64,000 nucleotides of DNA from Metamycoplasma alkalescens (GCF_900476125.1 NZ_LS991949.1:682001-746000); one strand, 5' to 3'. Shown: positions 45,526-57,934, counted from the stretch's first letter. Translations and numbers: made by a program. Notes: a model not told the origin generated them from the letters alone.

Positions 45526-46188
45526 TTAGTAATTTGTTGAAGTATCAATTTTTCCTTCAACGATTGCAACTGATTTTGATGTACCTAGTCGATTTGCACC
45601 TAAATCAACCATCTTTTGTGCATCTTCTTTTGATTTAATACCACCTGATGCTTTAATTAACAGTTTGTCTTTAGCAATATTTTTCATGATTTCAACATCT
45701 TCAAAACTGGCACCCCGATATGAAAAACCAGTTGATGTTTTAATGAAATCAGCACCTGATTGTAAAACAATTTCTGTTGCTTTTGCAATTTCATCATTTG
45801 TTAATAATGCTGTTTCAACAATAACTTTTAAGATTTTATTTCCACAAACTTCTTTAATAGCTTTAATTTCATTTAGAATGTATTCATATTGTTTATCTTT
45901 GAAACGTCCAACATTCATTACCATATCAATTTCATCAGCACCATGTTCAATTGCGATTTTGGTTTCAAATACTTTCACGCTTGTGACATTGTAACCAAGC
46001 GGGAAACCAATCACAGTGCAAATTAGAATATCAGTATTTTTTAATTTCTCTTTTGCATACTTAACATAAGAAGGTGCAATGCAAACAGATTTGAAATCAT
46101 ATTTTTTTGCTTCGTCAATTAATTTGTCAATATCTTTTGTTGTTCCAGCTTGACCTAAAAAAGTATGGTCAATTAATTTGTTTAGCAT
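45526..46188 (-). CDS. deoC: Deoxyribose-phosphate aldolase
   Basis: A 220-residue class I aldolase splitting deoxyribose-5-phosphate. The Schiff-base Lys lies in LKVIVETALL and the proton-relay Lys in LLIKASGGIKS; the N-terminal IDHTFL and VIGFPLGYN are conserved. It uses the sugar released by the deoD and deoA products. Confidence 0.96.
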   Translation of the reverse strand: MLNKLIDHTFLGQAGTTKDIDKLIDEAKKYDFKSVCIAPSYVKYAKEKLKNTDILICTVIGFPLGYNVTSVKVFETKIAIEHGADEIDMVMNVGRFKDKQYEYILNEIKAIKEVCGNKILKVIVETALLTNDEIAKATEIVLQSGADFIKTSTGFSYRGASFEDVEIMKNIAKDKLLIKASGGIKSKEDAQKMVDLGANRLGTSKSVAIVEGKIDTSTNY

Positions 46189-46225
46189 TTTTTCCCCTAT
46201 TTTTATATTTTTTTATTTTGAATTA

Positions 46226-47521
46226 TTAATTTAATTTAGCTAAAACTTCTTGAATTTCAAATGGTTTATTATTGAATTCAATGACATTTAGTAAATCATT
46301 TGCCAATGTTTTGTCGATTTCTTTTGATGAATATAAAGTAAAAAGAATATCATTTTTCTTTACAAAATCATTTGATGTTTTGTTTAGATATATTCCTGCT
46401 TCATAGTCAATTAAATCTTCTTTTTTGCTTCTTCCAGCACCTAATTTCATTGCAACAATTCCAAATTCAATTGCTGAATTAATTTTTAGATAACCTTCTT
46501 TTTCTGAAATAACTTCATACTTGAATTTAGGATTAAATCAATTTTTTGCATAAACTGAGTCAATATTGCCATTTTGAGCTTTGATTCATTCATTAAATTT
46601 GTTTAGTGCTTGTTTATTTGCAATGACTTCTTCAATCATTACTCTTGCTTCTTTTTCATTTTTTGCTTTATTTGCTAAAACTAACAGTGTTGAAGCTGAT
46701 GAATAAACAATTTCAGTAAAATCTTTTGGACCTTCTCCTTTTAGCGTGTCAATTGCTTCAAGAATTTCAATTTTATTTCCAATAGTTCTTCCAAGTGGTT
46801 TTTCCATATTAGTAATTTCAACAGCAATTTTTCTGTTTAATTTTTTTCCAATTTCAATCATTAAATGACCAAGTTTTTTGGCTTGCTCTAGATTTTTCAT
46901 GAATGCACCATTACCACATTTTACATCCAAAAGAATGCAATTTGATCCCGTTGCAATTTTTTTAGACATAACTGAACTAGCAATTAATGGAATTGAATCA
47001 ACTGTTCCAGTTACATCTCTTAATGCATAAATTTTTTTATCAGCAGGTACTAATTTTTGGTTTTGACCAACAATGGCAATATTGTGTTTTTCAACGACAT
47101 TTTTAAATTCATCATCTGATAATGAAATTCTAAAACCTTCAATTGACTCTAATTTGTCTAGTGTTCCACCTGTGTGACCTAATCCTCTTCCAGACATTTT
47201 TGCAATTGTTAGTCCTAAAGCAGCTAAAATTGGGCAAAGTACAATACTTACTTTGTCACCAACACCACCTGTTGAGTGCTTGTCAGCAATTGTTGTTTTT
47301 AAATATGATCAATCAATTGTATCACCTGAATTAATCATTGCATTTGTTAAGTATGATGTTTCAGATTCATTTAAAGAATTTAATCGAATTGCCATTAATA
47401 GTGCAGATGCTTGATAATCAGGAATATTCCCATTAACATAATTTTCAATAAAGAATTCAATTTCTGCTTTTGTTAGTTCTTGTTTATTGGCCTTTTTATT
47501 TATAATATCAATGATTCTCAT
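46226..47521 (-). CDS. deoA: Pyrimidine-nucleoside/thymidine phosphorylase
   Basis: A 431-residue phosphorylase. KHSTGGVGDKVSIVL is the phosphate-binding signature; KMSGRGLGHTGGTLDKLE and VKCGNGAFMKN follow. Family ambiguity between deoA and pdp is not resolved from sequence. It lies 2 bases after deoD, in the same direction, with deoC downstream. Confidence 0.94.
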
Positions 47522-47523
47522 TG

Positions 47524-48243
47524 TTATTGGAAGTCCTTAGCTAAAGAAAGTGCCAATTTCATCATATCATTAAATGAATTTTGTCTTTCTTCACTTGTTG
47601 TATATTCATGAGTAATCAAATTATCAGAAATTGTTAATAATGTTGCTGCTTTTTTATTTAATTTTTCAGCAACGCTAAATAACCCATATGCTTCCATTTC
47701 AACACAAACTGCGCCATCTGAAATTTTTTCTCTTTCTTCTGGTGTTTGGAATGTATAGAATGCATCTTCGGTTAGGATTTTGTCTAAATGAACATGCATA
47801 TTTAAATCTTTGGCATTTTTAATGATTAAATCATTTAATTCTTTGTTTGGATATGCAACATGTTCATCTTTTGCATTTTTAATAATTTCATTTCTAAATG
47901 AAGTTGATTGACTATATGCTGATGAAGCTAAAACCATTTCACGGTTTTTTAAATCAGCTTTTAATGAACCGGCTGAACCAATTCTTACAATTGCTTCTAC
48001 ACCATATTCACTAAATAATTCATATGAGTAAATCCCGATTGAAGGAACTCCCATTCCTGATGCACAAACAGAAATTTTGTTTCCTTGATAATAACCAGTG
48101 TACATAAAAACATTTCTTACACTTGAAACAAGTTCAACATTTTCCAAGTAAGTATCAGCAATATACTTTGCCCGCAATGGATCTCCTGGCATCAATACCA
48201 ACTTAGCAAAAGCATTTTCTTTTGCATTAATATGTGGTGTCAT
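47524..48243 (-). CDS. deoD: Purine-nucleoside phosphorylase
   Basis: A 239-residue hexameric-type PNP. Motifs: TPHINAKENAFAKLVLMPGDPLRA in part, IVRIGSAGSL, GAVCVEMEAYGLF and TLLTISDN. AGGAG upstream of ATG 48243. It opens the salvage operon deoD-deoA-deoC-upp. Confidence 0.95.
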   Translation of the reverse strand: MTPHINAKENAFAKLVLMPGDPLRAKYIADTYLENVELVSSVRNVFMYTGYYQGNKISVCASGMGVPSIGIYSYELFSEYGVEAIVRIGSAGSLKADLKNREMVLASSAYSQSTSFRNEIIKNAKDEHVAYPNKELNDLIIKNAKDLNMHVHLDKILTEDAFYTFQTPEEREKISDGAVCVEMEAYGLFSVAEKLNKKAATLLTISDNLITHEYTTSEERQNSFNDMMKLALSLAKDFQ

Positions 48244-48377
48244 AATTAATTTTTCTCCTTAATTTTAGTAGTTATTATTTCTATCTATCTATTTCTTTCA
48301 AATTTTATATTTTTATTACATTAAAAATTATATTATAAATTTGCTAAGCATTTCATTTTAAGATGATCATTATTTGT

Positions 48378-49121
48378 TTAAAAAATTTCTTTATTTTCAC
48401 TGATTAATTCAGCACCTTCATTGATTAAATCAATATTTCCATCATTAAGATCATGATCTTTAAACAAAAGACATTGAATATCTTTTCCTTGGTCTAAAAA
48501 TTCATTAATTAAAGTATTATATTTTTTTTCTAACGATGATAATAAAATCATTTTTGTGCACATTGAAGCATTAATTCGATTTCTTGTAGCATAGGCAGTT
48601 CTTGTAATATGATATTCATTTGGAAATTCAGATAGAAATAAACAGTTTGGATGATTAAATTTATTTAGATCAAGATGTTTAATTGCTCAATTGATACCGC
48701 ATGGAAGAATAATTATTGCCTTAAAATTATTTTTTAGAATTGAATGTAAAATTGTTTGTTCTAAACCAGGTCAAAAAGAATTAATAATTGTAATATTTTT
48801 ATTATTTTTTAGATTATTAACATATTCTATAATTGATTTTGTTTCGTATGAACCAGTTAAATATATACATTCTTTAGCTTCTTTTAAAATATTGATATTT
48901 CCTTTATAAAATAAAACAAAAGGTGGTTTATTTGAAGCAATTAATTGCTTTGGATATTTTTCTTCCAAAATTGTAAAAAACTCTGGATTATCTTTTTTGA
49001 TTTCTTCTAAAACTAAATTGTAATTTTCATCATTAATAATTTCTTTATTTTTTATTGCTTTATAGATATTGTTTCAATTGCCTTTATATTTGTATGCAAA
49101 ATACAGTAAGATTTCATTCAT
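48378..49121 (-). CDS. dprA: DNA-processing protein DprA (divergent)
   Basis: A 247-residue Rossmann-fold DprA/Smf homologue that would load RecA on incoming single strands. The RNRINASMCTKMILLSS stretch (RNRIIAG-type box), IILPCGINWAI and LSEFPNEYHITR match the family. The early GSRxxT motif appears as LTGSYETKS and the SGLARGID motif as SFWPGLEQTI, so parts are degraded. GGAGG upstream of ATG 49121. No other competence genes nearby. Confidence 0.82.
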
Positions 49122-49201
49122 ATTTATCCTCCAGTTAATCTAAATATTAAAAGAAGGATTTTTTTAATAATCCAATTAGTGAAAAAATAAAGAAAATAAA
49201 A

Positions 49202-49216
49202 AAGGCTAATATAGCC
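49202..49216 (-). terminator. Terminator of the RNase P RNA gene
   Basis: AGGCTA (49202-49207) pairs with TAGCCT (49211-49216); on the minus strand the hairpin is followed by TTTTTTATTTT. Confidence 0.88.
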
Positions 49217-49217
49217 T

Positions 49218-49545
49218 CTTGCACTATAAACCGCTTTTTGTATCTGTATTTAATTCTAAATACAGTGCCAACTATTTATCTAAGTTTTTAAAAAACTTCC
49301 CAATCTTAATTCATTTATCTCGATTGAGTTCCCCTACCAAAATTTGGGTTTCTAACTCATGGAGTTTACATCGTTGCACCTTAACTTAATAAGCTCGTCT
49401 CTGTTGCACTAGTCGTCAATTAAATATTGAAAAATAATTGCCTAGGCTTATTTGGCCTAGCATGAACACTACTTGCATCGCAGCAAGTGCTAGAGCGGAT
49501 TTTCCTCTACAAAACTATGCAGCAGTTGGCCGTGCACTAATATTT
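49218..49545 (-). ncRNA. rnpB: RNase P RNA, bacterial type B-like
   Basis: Read on the minus strand, the sequence holds the RNase P core: GAGGAAAATCCGCTC (CR-I, usually GAGGAAAGTCC), CAGAGACGAG, TAAACTCCATGAG followed by GAAACCCAAATTTTGGTAG and GGGGAAC, and GCGGTTTATAG (CR-V). A TGCAC near 49530 can pair with GTGCA near 49222 as helix P1. Ends are estimated within about 10 bases. It is the catalytic RNA that matures tRNA 5' ends. Confidence 0.93.
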
Positions 49546-49595
49546 TACATTAAAAAATCATAAGCGTATAAATAACTTGCGGTTTTTAATTTTAA

Positions 49596-52500
49596 TTATT
49601 TATTTGGTTGAATATTGTTAAATTCGACTTTATTTAATCCAGATCATTCTGATTTGGATGTGTGATTATTTAATTTCATAAATTTAGCATATCCACCTTC
49701 TTTTAGAGTTAGAAGAATGTATTCTTTTTTAGTTATTTTTTTATTATTATTCAAGTCTATTTTATATTTAAATTCAGTAGGTTGATTATTTTTTTCTTCT
49801 TTATTATATCCAGAAGTAACTATTATATACGTAATTGACTCAGGGCCATATGTGTCTTCATCAAAGTACTCGGTTTTTCTAAAAGGTCATATTCCATTAT
49901 CTTTAATTAAATAATTAGTAAACTGACGACGTTCTTCGGGATCCTTAAAGTAGGTTTGCATACCTGAAAATTTATTATTAATCCCAGGAATTCATGAAAT
50001 ATTTTCTCCTTCTTGTAATTCCCATAAAATTGCTCTTGTTCCTGAATAAAGATTGATTTTTGATCAATTGTCACGATCTTTTGTAAGTGTTTCACGACCA
50101 AACATTTCAAAAATAAAGAAATCAAATGCAACTTTTAAACGATAAATAGCTTTTCATTCATCTGTTTGAGATTTAACATAAAAATTAGATTCTTTTGTTT
50201 TTGGATTTTTTTCATATTCTAAGTGAAGTATTTTAAAAATATTGTCAAGCAATTTTAATAAATCAATTTCTGGACTTATATTATTTGGATCATCTAATTG
50301 ATTCGAATTTTTATTTGAACTAAATATGCTTCCTATACTAATTTGATCATTTAATGTCTGCATATTTGTTCTTTTAGAACGATCATCATCCATATTAATA
50401 TTTCTTAATGCATCATATAAAGATGATTTTTCTAAATTACTTTTTTCAAAAATTAAATTGATTAATCTAACAAGAATATTCCCATTAATTGGCTTATCTT
50501 TACCAATTAATTCGCTTAATATACCTAAATCTTTAAAACTAAAACCTGATTTTATTTTTTTTGCAAATTCTATGATTCATTGAAACGGATTTGAGATATC
50601 AAATTGTTTGCTAAATAAGGAAAAATGTTCTGTTGTTCTTTTGACAATTTTTGTTTCGAAATAATCAGTATCAATCAAATGATTAATTGATTCTTTAATG
50701 ACTTTTTCTAGAAGTTCCTTATCATTAGAATTTGTATCTTTTAAATTTAAAAAGTCAATTAGATTATTAACTACAACTTTAATTAGATTTTGATCATTTG
50801 AAAATCCTTTAATAATATTTTTAAATTCACTTTTAAGTTTAGTTGATATTTTTTCAACTATATTACTAATAATATCCTTTGAATTTGAGTGAATTTGATT
50901 TTTTTGATTTAAAAATTCATTAATTACACTATCAACTAATTTCTTAAAATGAGTATTTTTGATCAATGTTAATAAAATATTTTTTAGTCTTGGATCTGAG
51001 GATGTTATTGCTTGCTTAATTTGATTCTGAATAATTTTGTGTGTTATTTCTATAAAAACTTCTTTAGCAGTATTTTTTTCGCCAATAAATAAATTATTGA
51101 AACTATTTAAGAAATTAACAAGAATTTCTTCATTATCTTTTGAATAATTATTATTGTTGTTATTTGAGTTTGCTAACAAAATTTTTGAACTATATGTTTG
51201 TTTAAATTGCTTTATTTTTGGCAAATTTCTTGATAAATAATTATAAATTGCCAAAAGTTGATTTGTAAACTCTTCTTTATTCACATTTTTATCAAAAAAA
51301 GCTTTTGTTATTTTTTCAAAAAAATTCTTTGTAAAAATGCTTTTATATTCAATCTTTTTCAATGTTTTAAAAAATTCTTTTTCAATCTGTTGATTCGCAT
51401 TTTTGTTGTTGAATAAATCATTAATTAGTACACTCGCAAATTCTTCAACTATTCCTGCTATTTCATTTTCTTTTTTTAAATTTAAAGTTAATTTTGCAAG
51501 AAAGTTAGCAATATTTTTAGTTTCATCGCCTGTTGCTTCAAAGTCATACTTTTTATTGATTGTTGTTAATAAAAAAGAAAATAGTTTATTAATATACTCT
51601 TGGTCACTATTTAATTTATTAATTGTTTTATTGATAAAACTTTTTAAGTTTAATTGTTTTTTATCAATAATTTTTTTGAATAATTGTGATCAATTATTGA
51701 TATCTCCTATTTTTTCTTTTTTAATATTTAATATTCCAGTTACTACTGAATTAATTACTTCGTTATTAATTTCTTGATCAAAAATAATTTTGTTAATTTT
51801 ATTTATAGTTTCTTTTGCGAATTCTTCTGCTTCAGCATTTTCTTTTAAAATAGTTTTTTCAAGTCTATTTGTTTGATTTTGAATCATTTTTTTAACAATT
51901 GAATTTGTTAAAAAACTATTAAATAATTTTTTAATTTCATTTTTAACTGACTCATCATTTACATTTTCAATTTTTTCAAGAATTATCTTAAATAGTTTTA
52001 AACTGAAATTGATTTTTTGAGACTGAGATTGGTCATTTTTTTTATCATCAATTTCTAATAAGGCAAAAAAGTTTTTTATGATTTCTTCAGTGATAATTTT
52101 TTGTGATGAATTAGAAAATAATCAATTAAAAATTTTTTGAATTTTGCTAATTTTTGATTGCTCTTTGTTTTCAACATTAATTGTTTTAATAATTTCAATT
52201 AGATTTTTTATTCAGGTTTTTAGGAAATCTGAATTTGGTAAATTTCTAATTATTTGATTGATATTTTCTAATAATTCTTTTTTGATATTTTCATCTAAAT
52301 TAATTTTAAATTTCTTATTTAAAGATTTTATTAATATATCAACCAAGAAAGAAGTACCATATTTATTTGTTGTTATTTGATTTGTTATTTCTTTTATAAG
52401 ATCTAATAAACCATTTTCATCTTTATTTTCTAAGATTGAAATTATGAATTTTTCCAGACCTTCTTTTTTATGTTTATTTTCATCAAAAATTAAGTTATGA

Positions 52501-55139
52501 ATAAAAGTTTTTAATTTGTTGATTATTTCTTTGCTAGCTATTAATTGATATAAACCCTTATATCAATCTTTTACTAAATCTTCAATGTTTTCAAAATTAG
52601 GATTTAAATCCAATATTTCTTTTTCAAGATGATTGTTTTTTAAGTAACTTAACATCGGATTAATAATTAAATAACTACCAAATTTATCAATTAATTGTTT
52701 GATGAAATTATTGTTTAAACTCTCATCAATTATTAAAGAAATAAAATCTTGAAAATGTTTTTTGGTTTCATCTGTATTCTTTGAGATTTTTTGATAATTA
52801 CTTAAATTTTTAAAAAAATTAAAAAGAGATGTTTGATTTGTTATCAAATCATTGATTTCGGTTGGATTAAAAAATTCATCAATTTTAATTAAAGAAGTTC
52901 CTAAGTATTTCATGCCCTCAAGATATTTGGATTTATCTAAATTATTTTTGTTTGGTAAATAATTGATTAGTTTAAAAAATACTTGATTTTTTTCATTGTA
53001 TTCTACTTGATTATTTAAGGCCAAAAATTCAAAAAAATCTCGAGTAATTTTCTTATTTTTATTTGTTTTAAGAATAAGACTTTTTATAAAAATATTAATT
53101 AATTCATAACCTAAATTATCTTTTTTATTTGCATTAAATTCTAATGAATCAAATAAATTAAAAATAAAATATTCAATTGAATTAATTTTTTTATCTAAAT
53201 TGATTTGATAAACAGTCTTAATTTGAGTTGTAATTGTTTTAATTGTTTTTTCAAATAATTCTTTGTTACTTTTAATATGATTAATTGATTTTGTTAATAA
53301 ATTAGAGAATTCTTTTTTTACATCAATTAAAACATCTTTTATGAAATCTTCAAATTCTTTATTTTTAAAATAATTTTCTCTTTTAGATGCATTTAAAAGA
53401 TTACTTGTGATTTTTTTAATTACGAAATCAAATTCGTTTTTTAAAGAGATATTATTAAAAATAATTTCTTTCAATTGATTTGGGAAGACTTTATTAATAA
53501 TTTGTTTGTGAAAAAAAGCATCAATAATTTTTGCTAAATTAGTTTCTAAAAATTTAAGATTATTGTTATTTTTTAAATATTCTTCATTCAAAAAATCTTT
53601 AATTAAAAAATAAGAATGATTGTTTTTCAATCATTGATTTTTTATGATATTTTTGATACTTTTAATTGATGTATGTAGATGTGATTGTTTAATTAATAAT
53701 TGTAAAATTTCTGAATTTGCTTTAACAAGAAGATTTTTTGTTGTTTTTGCATTAAGAATTTGAATAAATAATTCTTTTACTGCTTCAATTTTTTTTGTGG
53801 CGCCTGGAGATTTTGTTATAAGCAAAAAAGTTTGATAGACTTCTTTGTTTGATATTCCTAAGATTGTTAGGATATTTTTAATTAAATCATTAAGTTCGTT
53901 GTCAGATGCTGTAATTAAATCATTTTTTAATTCTTGCAATAAAAAATCTATTGAAAGATTTTTTTCTTCAGAGGAAATAATTTTTTGATTTTCTTGATTT
54001 TTTTCAAAAGCAAACTCTTTAATAAATGCGTCTTCATTTGGATTATTAATTCCAAACAAATAAGATTTAATTGTTGTTGATTTTTTACTAAAATCAATTG
54101 CGTTTGAATGACTTGATCGAGTCTTATTATGAAATAAATTGTTGTATTCTTTGTTTTTGATTAAAACTTTGGCAATGATATCTTGAGCTAATTTTTTATA
54201 AGCATTTTTGTTTGGCAAAAAACTAAAAAAATCAGTCGCAAATTTATTAATATTTTCTCAAATATAATTTTTATTTTCAAATGAATAAAAATTAAGATTT
54301 TTTTCAATTGCAACTGATTGAATTGTTTCATTTAATTGCTTTGTCGCATTTTTTAAAACTTCATTTAATTCTTGATTGTCTCGCAGATTAATTGCATGCA
54401 GAAACGGGGATAAAAAACCGATTAAATTAATATTAATGTTTTGATTGATTTTTTTAATTTCATTAACTAGCGTTAAATAATTTGCTTTGAGAGTTTCTAT
54501 TCTTTGATTAATTTTTTCTTTGAAATTTTTTATTTCTTCAAAAATTTTTTCTTCATCACTAAAAATAAAGGCTAAGATTTCATGTTTTTTAAAAATATCA
54601 TTAAAACCAATTGAAATTGTAAGTAAATTAGCATTTTTAATTGCTTCAATAACTTTTTTTGCTGTAAGATCAGCATTAATCAAATTTAAACTTTTATTTA
54701 ATTGTTTTATTTGTTCAAATTTTTTATTTTGGTTAGGATGAATCTCTGGATTCAATAAATACAATCAATTTTCAATCTTAGAATTTGCAACTCCAAAATT
54801 TTGGTATTCACTTAGGGTTGTTTTTTCATCTTTTAATTCTAAAATTGTATTAGCTAAATATGAAGGGTATGATATGCCATAAACTTCATTTTTTTCTTGA
54901 TCAAAAAAATTATTATTTCTTGAATTTCTAGTGTTATTATGGCCAATTGCATAATCATCTCCAATTGCCAAATATTTAATTGCACCAGTGGAAACTTTTT
55001 TAATTTCAATTTGTTTTTCATCAATACTTTTTATTTGCTGTTGAGTATTACAAGCTCCAGAAATAAGTGGTGTAATTAAACTTGGGAAAATTATTAAAGG
55101 TAGTTTACTTATTTTGCTAATTTTTTGATTTAGTTTCAT
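49596..55139 (-). CDS. Giant lipoprotein with degenerate SGNH-hydrolase domain
   Basis: A 1847-residue lipoprotein: signal peptide to Cys30 (lipobox LISGAC). Residues 50-330 follow the SGNH/GDSL esterase layout: YLAIGDDYAIGHN (block I, where GDS is GDD at 60-62), LTISIGFNDIF (block III with N180 kept) and FSFLPNKNAYKKLAQ (block V, Leu308 in place of the catalytic His). So the Ser and His are both replaced. The following roughly 1450 residues are long amphipathic helices rich in Ile, Leu, Asn and Lys. The reading frame is open throughout with UGA as Trp. It is preceded by TTAGGAC. Likely a surface-exposed, non-catalytic protein. Confidence 0.85.
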
Positions 55140-55149
55140 AAAAAGTGTC

Positions 55150-56664
55150 CTAACCAATTGATACATCTTCATAAACATATTGATAGCGTTCAGGTTTTTC
55201 TTTGTCTCTTCCAAAGAATTTGATTGCTTGCGGAATTCCAAATTGACCAATGATCATTAAGAAAATAAGACTAATTTTTCCAGCAATATGTAAATTCATA
55301 TCAGCTGTTAATCCGGTTGTTAATCCAGTGTTACCAAAAGCAGAACATGCTTCAAATAATGCAAAAATCATATCTTTTTTGCTTGAAGTTGTTGGAAGTG
55401 TTGAGTAGTTTATAATTGTTACAACAATTACTAACAATGTTGCTAAAGTGAAAACATTGACTGCTCGAATTAGTGTTTCTTTACCAATTTGACGTTTGAA
55501 GGCATTGATCCTTTTTTTATTTGTCAACATTGTCACAACACTTAAAAATATAACAGCAATTGTTGTGTTCCGAATCCCTCCAGCTGTTGAAACAGGTGAG
55601 AAACCAATGAACATTAGAATCCCATGTAATAAGATTGTTGATTGATTAAATTCATAGTAATTAACTGTTGCAAATCCAGCTGAACGTGTTGAATTTACTT
55701 GGAAAAAAATTGCAAAAATTTTGTCGCCATCACTACCATATTCTTTCTTGCTTCAAAATGAATTTGGGTCTTTTGAAGTATATTCAATAATTGTGCTTAG
55801 TCCAAAACCAATGATTGTAGTAATGATGAAAGTTATAATTGTGAATTTTGTAAATAACTGAAATCGATGAATGCTTTTATTTTCTCTTGCAGCTTGAATT
55901 CGTTTTCAAACATCATAAATAACAGGAAATCCAACCCCACCAAGTAAAAAAACAATGATAGTCACACTTTGAAAAGCATAGTCAAAATAAAAAGGTTGTA
56001 AACTATCCTTTCCAAATAAATCAAATCCTGCATTGTTAACTGAACTTATTGCATGAAAAATTCCTAATTTCAAAGCCTGTGGAAAATTTCCATGTGGAAT
56101 TTTTTGGATTTTTATTTGTGGATCACTAAGAGCATTTTTGATTGGTTGAAGGTTATTATCTTTTAAATAAAGCAGCATTGTGAATATAAAAGAAGCAATG
56201 ATTGTTGTGATGATTAAGAATGAAATTGCAACTTTTATCATTTTTCTAGTTTCAGAAACAGAACTGGAACCTCTTTCTGTTTGTGATGCCATATTGCTAA
56301 AAATACTTGACTTAAATCCAAATATTGTTTGGAAAATATAAATTTTGATTGTAAAAATTCCAATTCCACCAGCAACCATACTAATGGCAATTAGTATTTG
56401 TCCAAATTCATTGAACGTGTTTGCAATTGTTAGTGTTGTTAACCCAGTATCACTAAAAGCTGACGCAGCAACAAACAAGGCATCAATATATTTAATTTGT
56501 TTGACACCTTTATTATGTGAAATGTTTCAATAAAGTAATAAAGAAATGATTATTGTAAATAAGATATAAATAATAAAGATATATCTTATTGTTCCAATTT
56601 TTCGAAAAAACTTTAGGAAATTATTGTTTTTTGAAGATTTCATTGTCTTATTTTTCATGCGCAT
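55150..56664 (-). CDS. ktrB: KtrB/TrkH-type potassium transporter
   Basis: A 504-residue transporter with four P-loop motifs of the Trk/Ktr/HKT family: AFSDTGLTT, SSVNNAGFDLFG, VNSTRSAGFATV and SAFGNTGLTTGLT, each with a selectivity-filter Gly. Ten or so helices. The N-terminal start is ATG 56664, or ATG 56658, which is 7 bases after a TATAAT. KtrA/TrkA is not nearby. It takes up K+, probably with Na+ or H+. Confidence 0.92.
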
Positions 56665-56665
56665 A

Positions 56666-56671
56666 ATTATA
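56666..56671 (-). promoter_or_regulatory. ktrB -10 box, probably leaderless
   Basis: Minus-strand TATAAT lies 7 bases before the ATG at 56658 and 1 base before the ATG at 56664, with no Shine-Dalgarno. A start at 56658 fits a leaderless message. Confidence 0.5.
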
Positions 56672-56766
56672 TATTAAATTAAAAAAGAATATTATGTTAA
56701 TAATATTTGTTATAAATTGTATTCCTTAATTTATAAATATTTCTAATTAATTATTTTTTTTAAGAA

Positions 56767-56804
56767 AAAAAATCACAAGAAGATAAATTTTCTTGCGATT
56801 TTTT
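56767..56804. terminator. Hairpin with T tracts on both strands, no adjacent gene end
   Basis: AAAAAATCACAAGAA (56767-56781) pairs with TTCTTGCGATTTTTT (56790-56804), one mismatch. No gene ends here on the plus strand; on the minus strand it lies beyond the IS element and upstream of ktrB, so it could stop readthrough from valS. Confidence 0.7.
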
Positions 56805-56810
56805 AAAAAT

Positions 56811-56829
56811 AAAAATTCAAGTGCAACAC
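56811..56829 (+). repeat. IS left terminal inverted repeat
   Basis: 19 bases, matches the right end (58144-58162) with one mismatch. Its first 13 bases are also exactly complementary to 56857-56869. Confidence 0.8.
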
Positions 56830-56920
56830 ACTAAAGATATAAAATATAGTTGTGGACACTTGAATTTTTATTTTTAAAAATAAGAAAAAAAGTCCCGCTT
56901 GAGATAAAGGAACTTTCAAT

Positions 56921-57934
56921 ATGAATTATAACAAAAATAATAAATATAAACATATAAATGAAGTTGAAAGATCTTATATAAAATTTGAGCTTAATCGTAA
57001 TAAATCAATACGTTCAATTGCAAAAAAATTAGATAGAAGTCCTTCAACAATTATGCGAGAAATAAAAAGAAACACAAGCTTAGGAACTTATGACCCCATT
57101 GTAGCAAACATTAAGGCTAAAAAACGTCATAGACATAAATATTATTTTAGATTTTTGTTGCCGAATAAATTTGATAAATTTACAGAATTATTCAAAAATA
57201 AATATGACAAAAAATACTATGGTGTGAAAGCTACATTACATGAGATAAAAAAGGATCCAAATATAAATTGTCCTTCATTAAGAACGGTATACAACTGAAT
57301 AAATAAAAATCTTTGAGTTATCAAAAGAAAAGATAGATTAAGAAAATGATATAAAAAGGGCGGAAAAAGAACTACATCAGTTATAAAAAGATTGGTTAAT
57401 TCAGCAGATTACGTTTTTCCAATATGAACAAGACCAAAAAAAATTGATTTAAGAAAAGAATTTGGACACTGAGAAGCTGATCTTGTATTGGGTAGAAAAT
57501 CAAATGGATATTACAATGTTTTAACACTTACAGAAAGAAAAACAAGAATCGGATTCGCAATAAAAGTTCGTTCAAAATCTGGATTTGTAATAAATTCAAG
57601 TCTTAAAAATCTAATTCAAGATAACAATTTATTTGTCAAAAGCATAACCATAGATAATGGTATTGAATTTGAAAAAATTGGTTTATTAGCTAAGTGGTTA
57701 GACATAAAAATATATCGTGCAGAACCATATGCATCATTCCAACGAGGTAGTAATGAACATTGAAATGGGATTTTAAGAAGAGAATTTAAAAAGGGGTTTG
57801 ATTTTAATGAAATAACCCAAGAAGAATTAGAAAAAATAGTTTTCAAAATCAACAATATGCCAAGAGAAATATTAAACTGATTAACACCTTTGGAGTTGTT
57901 TAAAAAAGAAAATAGTAATGACTTTATATTATAA
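56921..57934 (+). CDS. IS30-family transposase
   Basis: A 337-residue DDE transposase. The N-terminal HTH shows the IS30 pattern (RSYIKFELNRNKSIRSIAKKL region, then DRSPSTIMREIKRN). Catalytic residues fall in HWEADLVLG (first Asp), ITIDNGIEF (second Asp) and GSNEHWNGILRREF (Glu). AAAGGAAC precedes ATG 56921. Multiple UGA Trp codons mean it is adapted to this genetic code. No frameshift seen; likely active. Confidence 0.95.

Noticed and set aside
49907-50131. Second small minus-strand protein
   Set aside because: Out-of-frame shadow of the giant lipoprotein, whose frame is open from 55139 to 49596.
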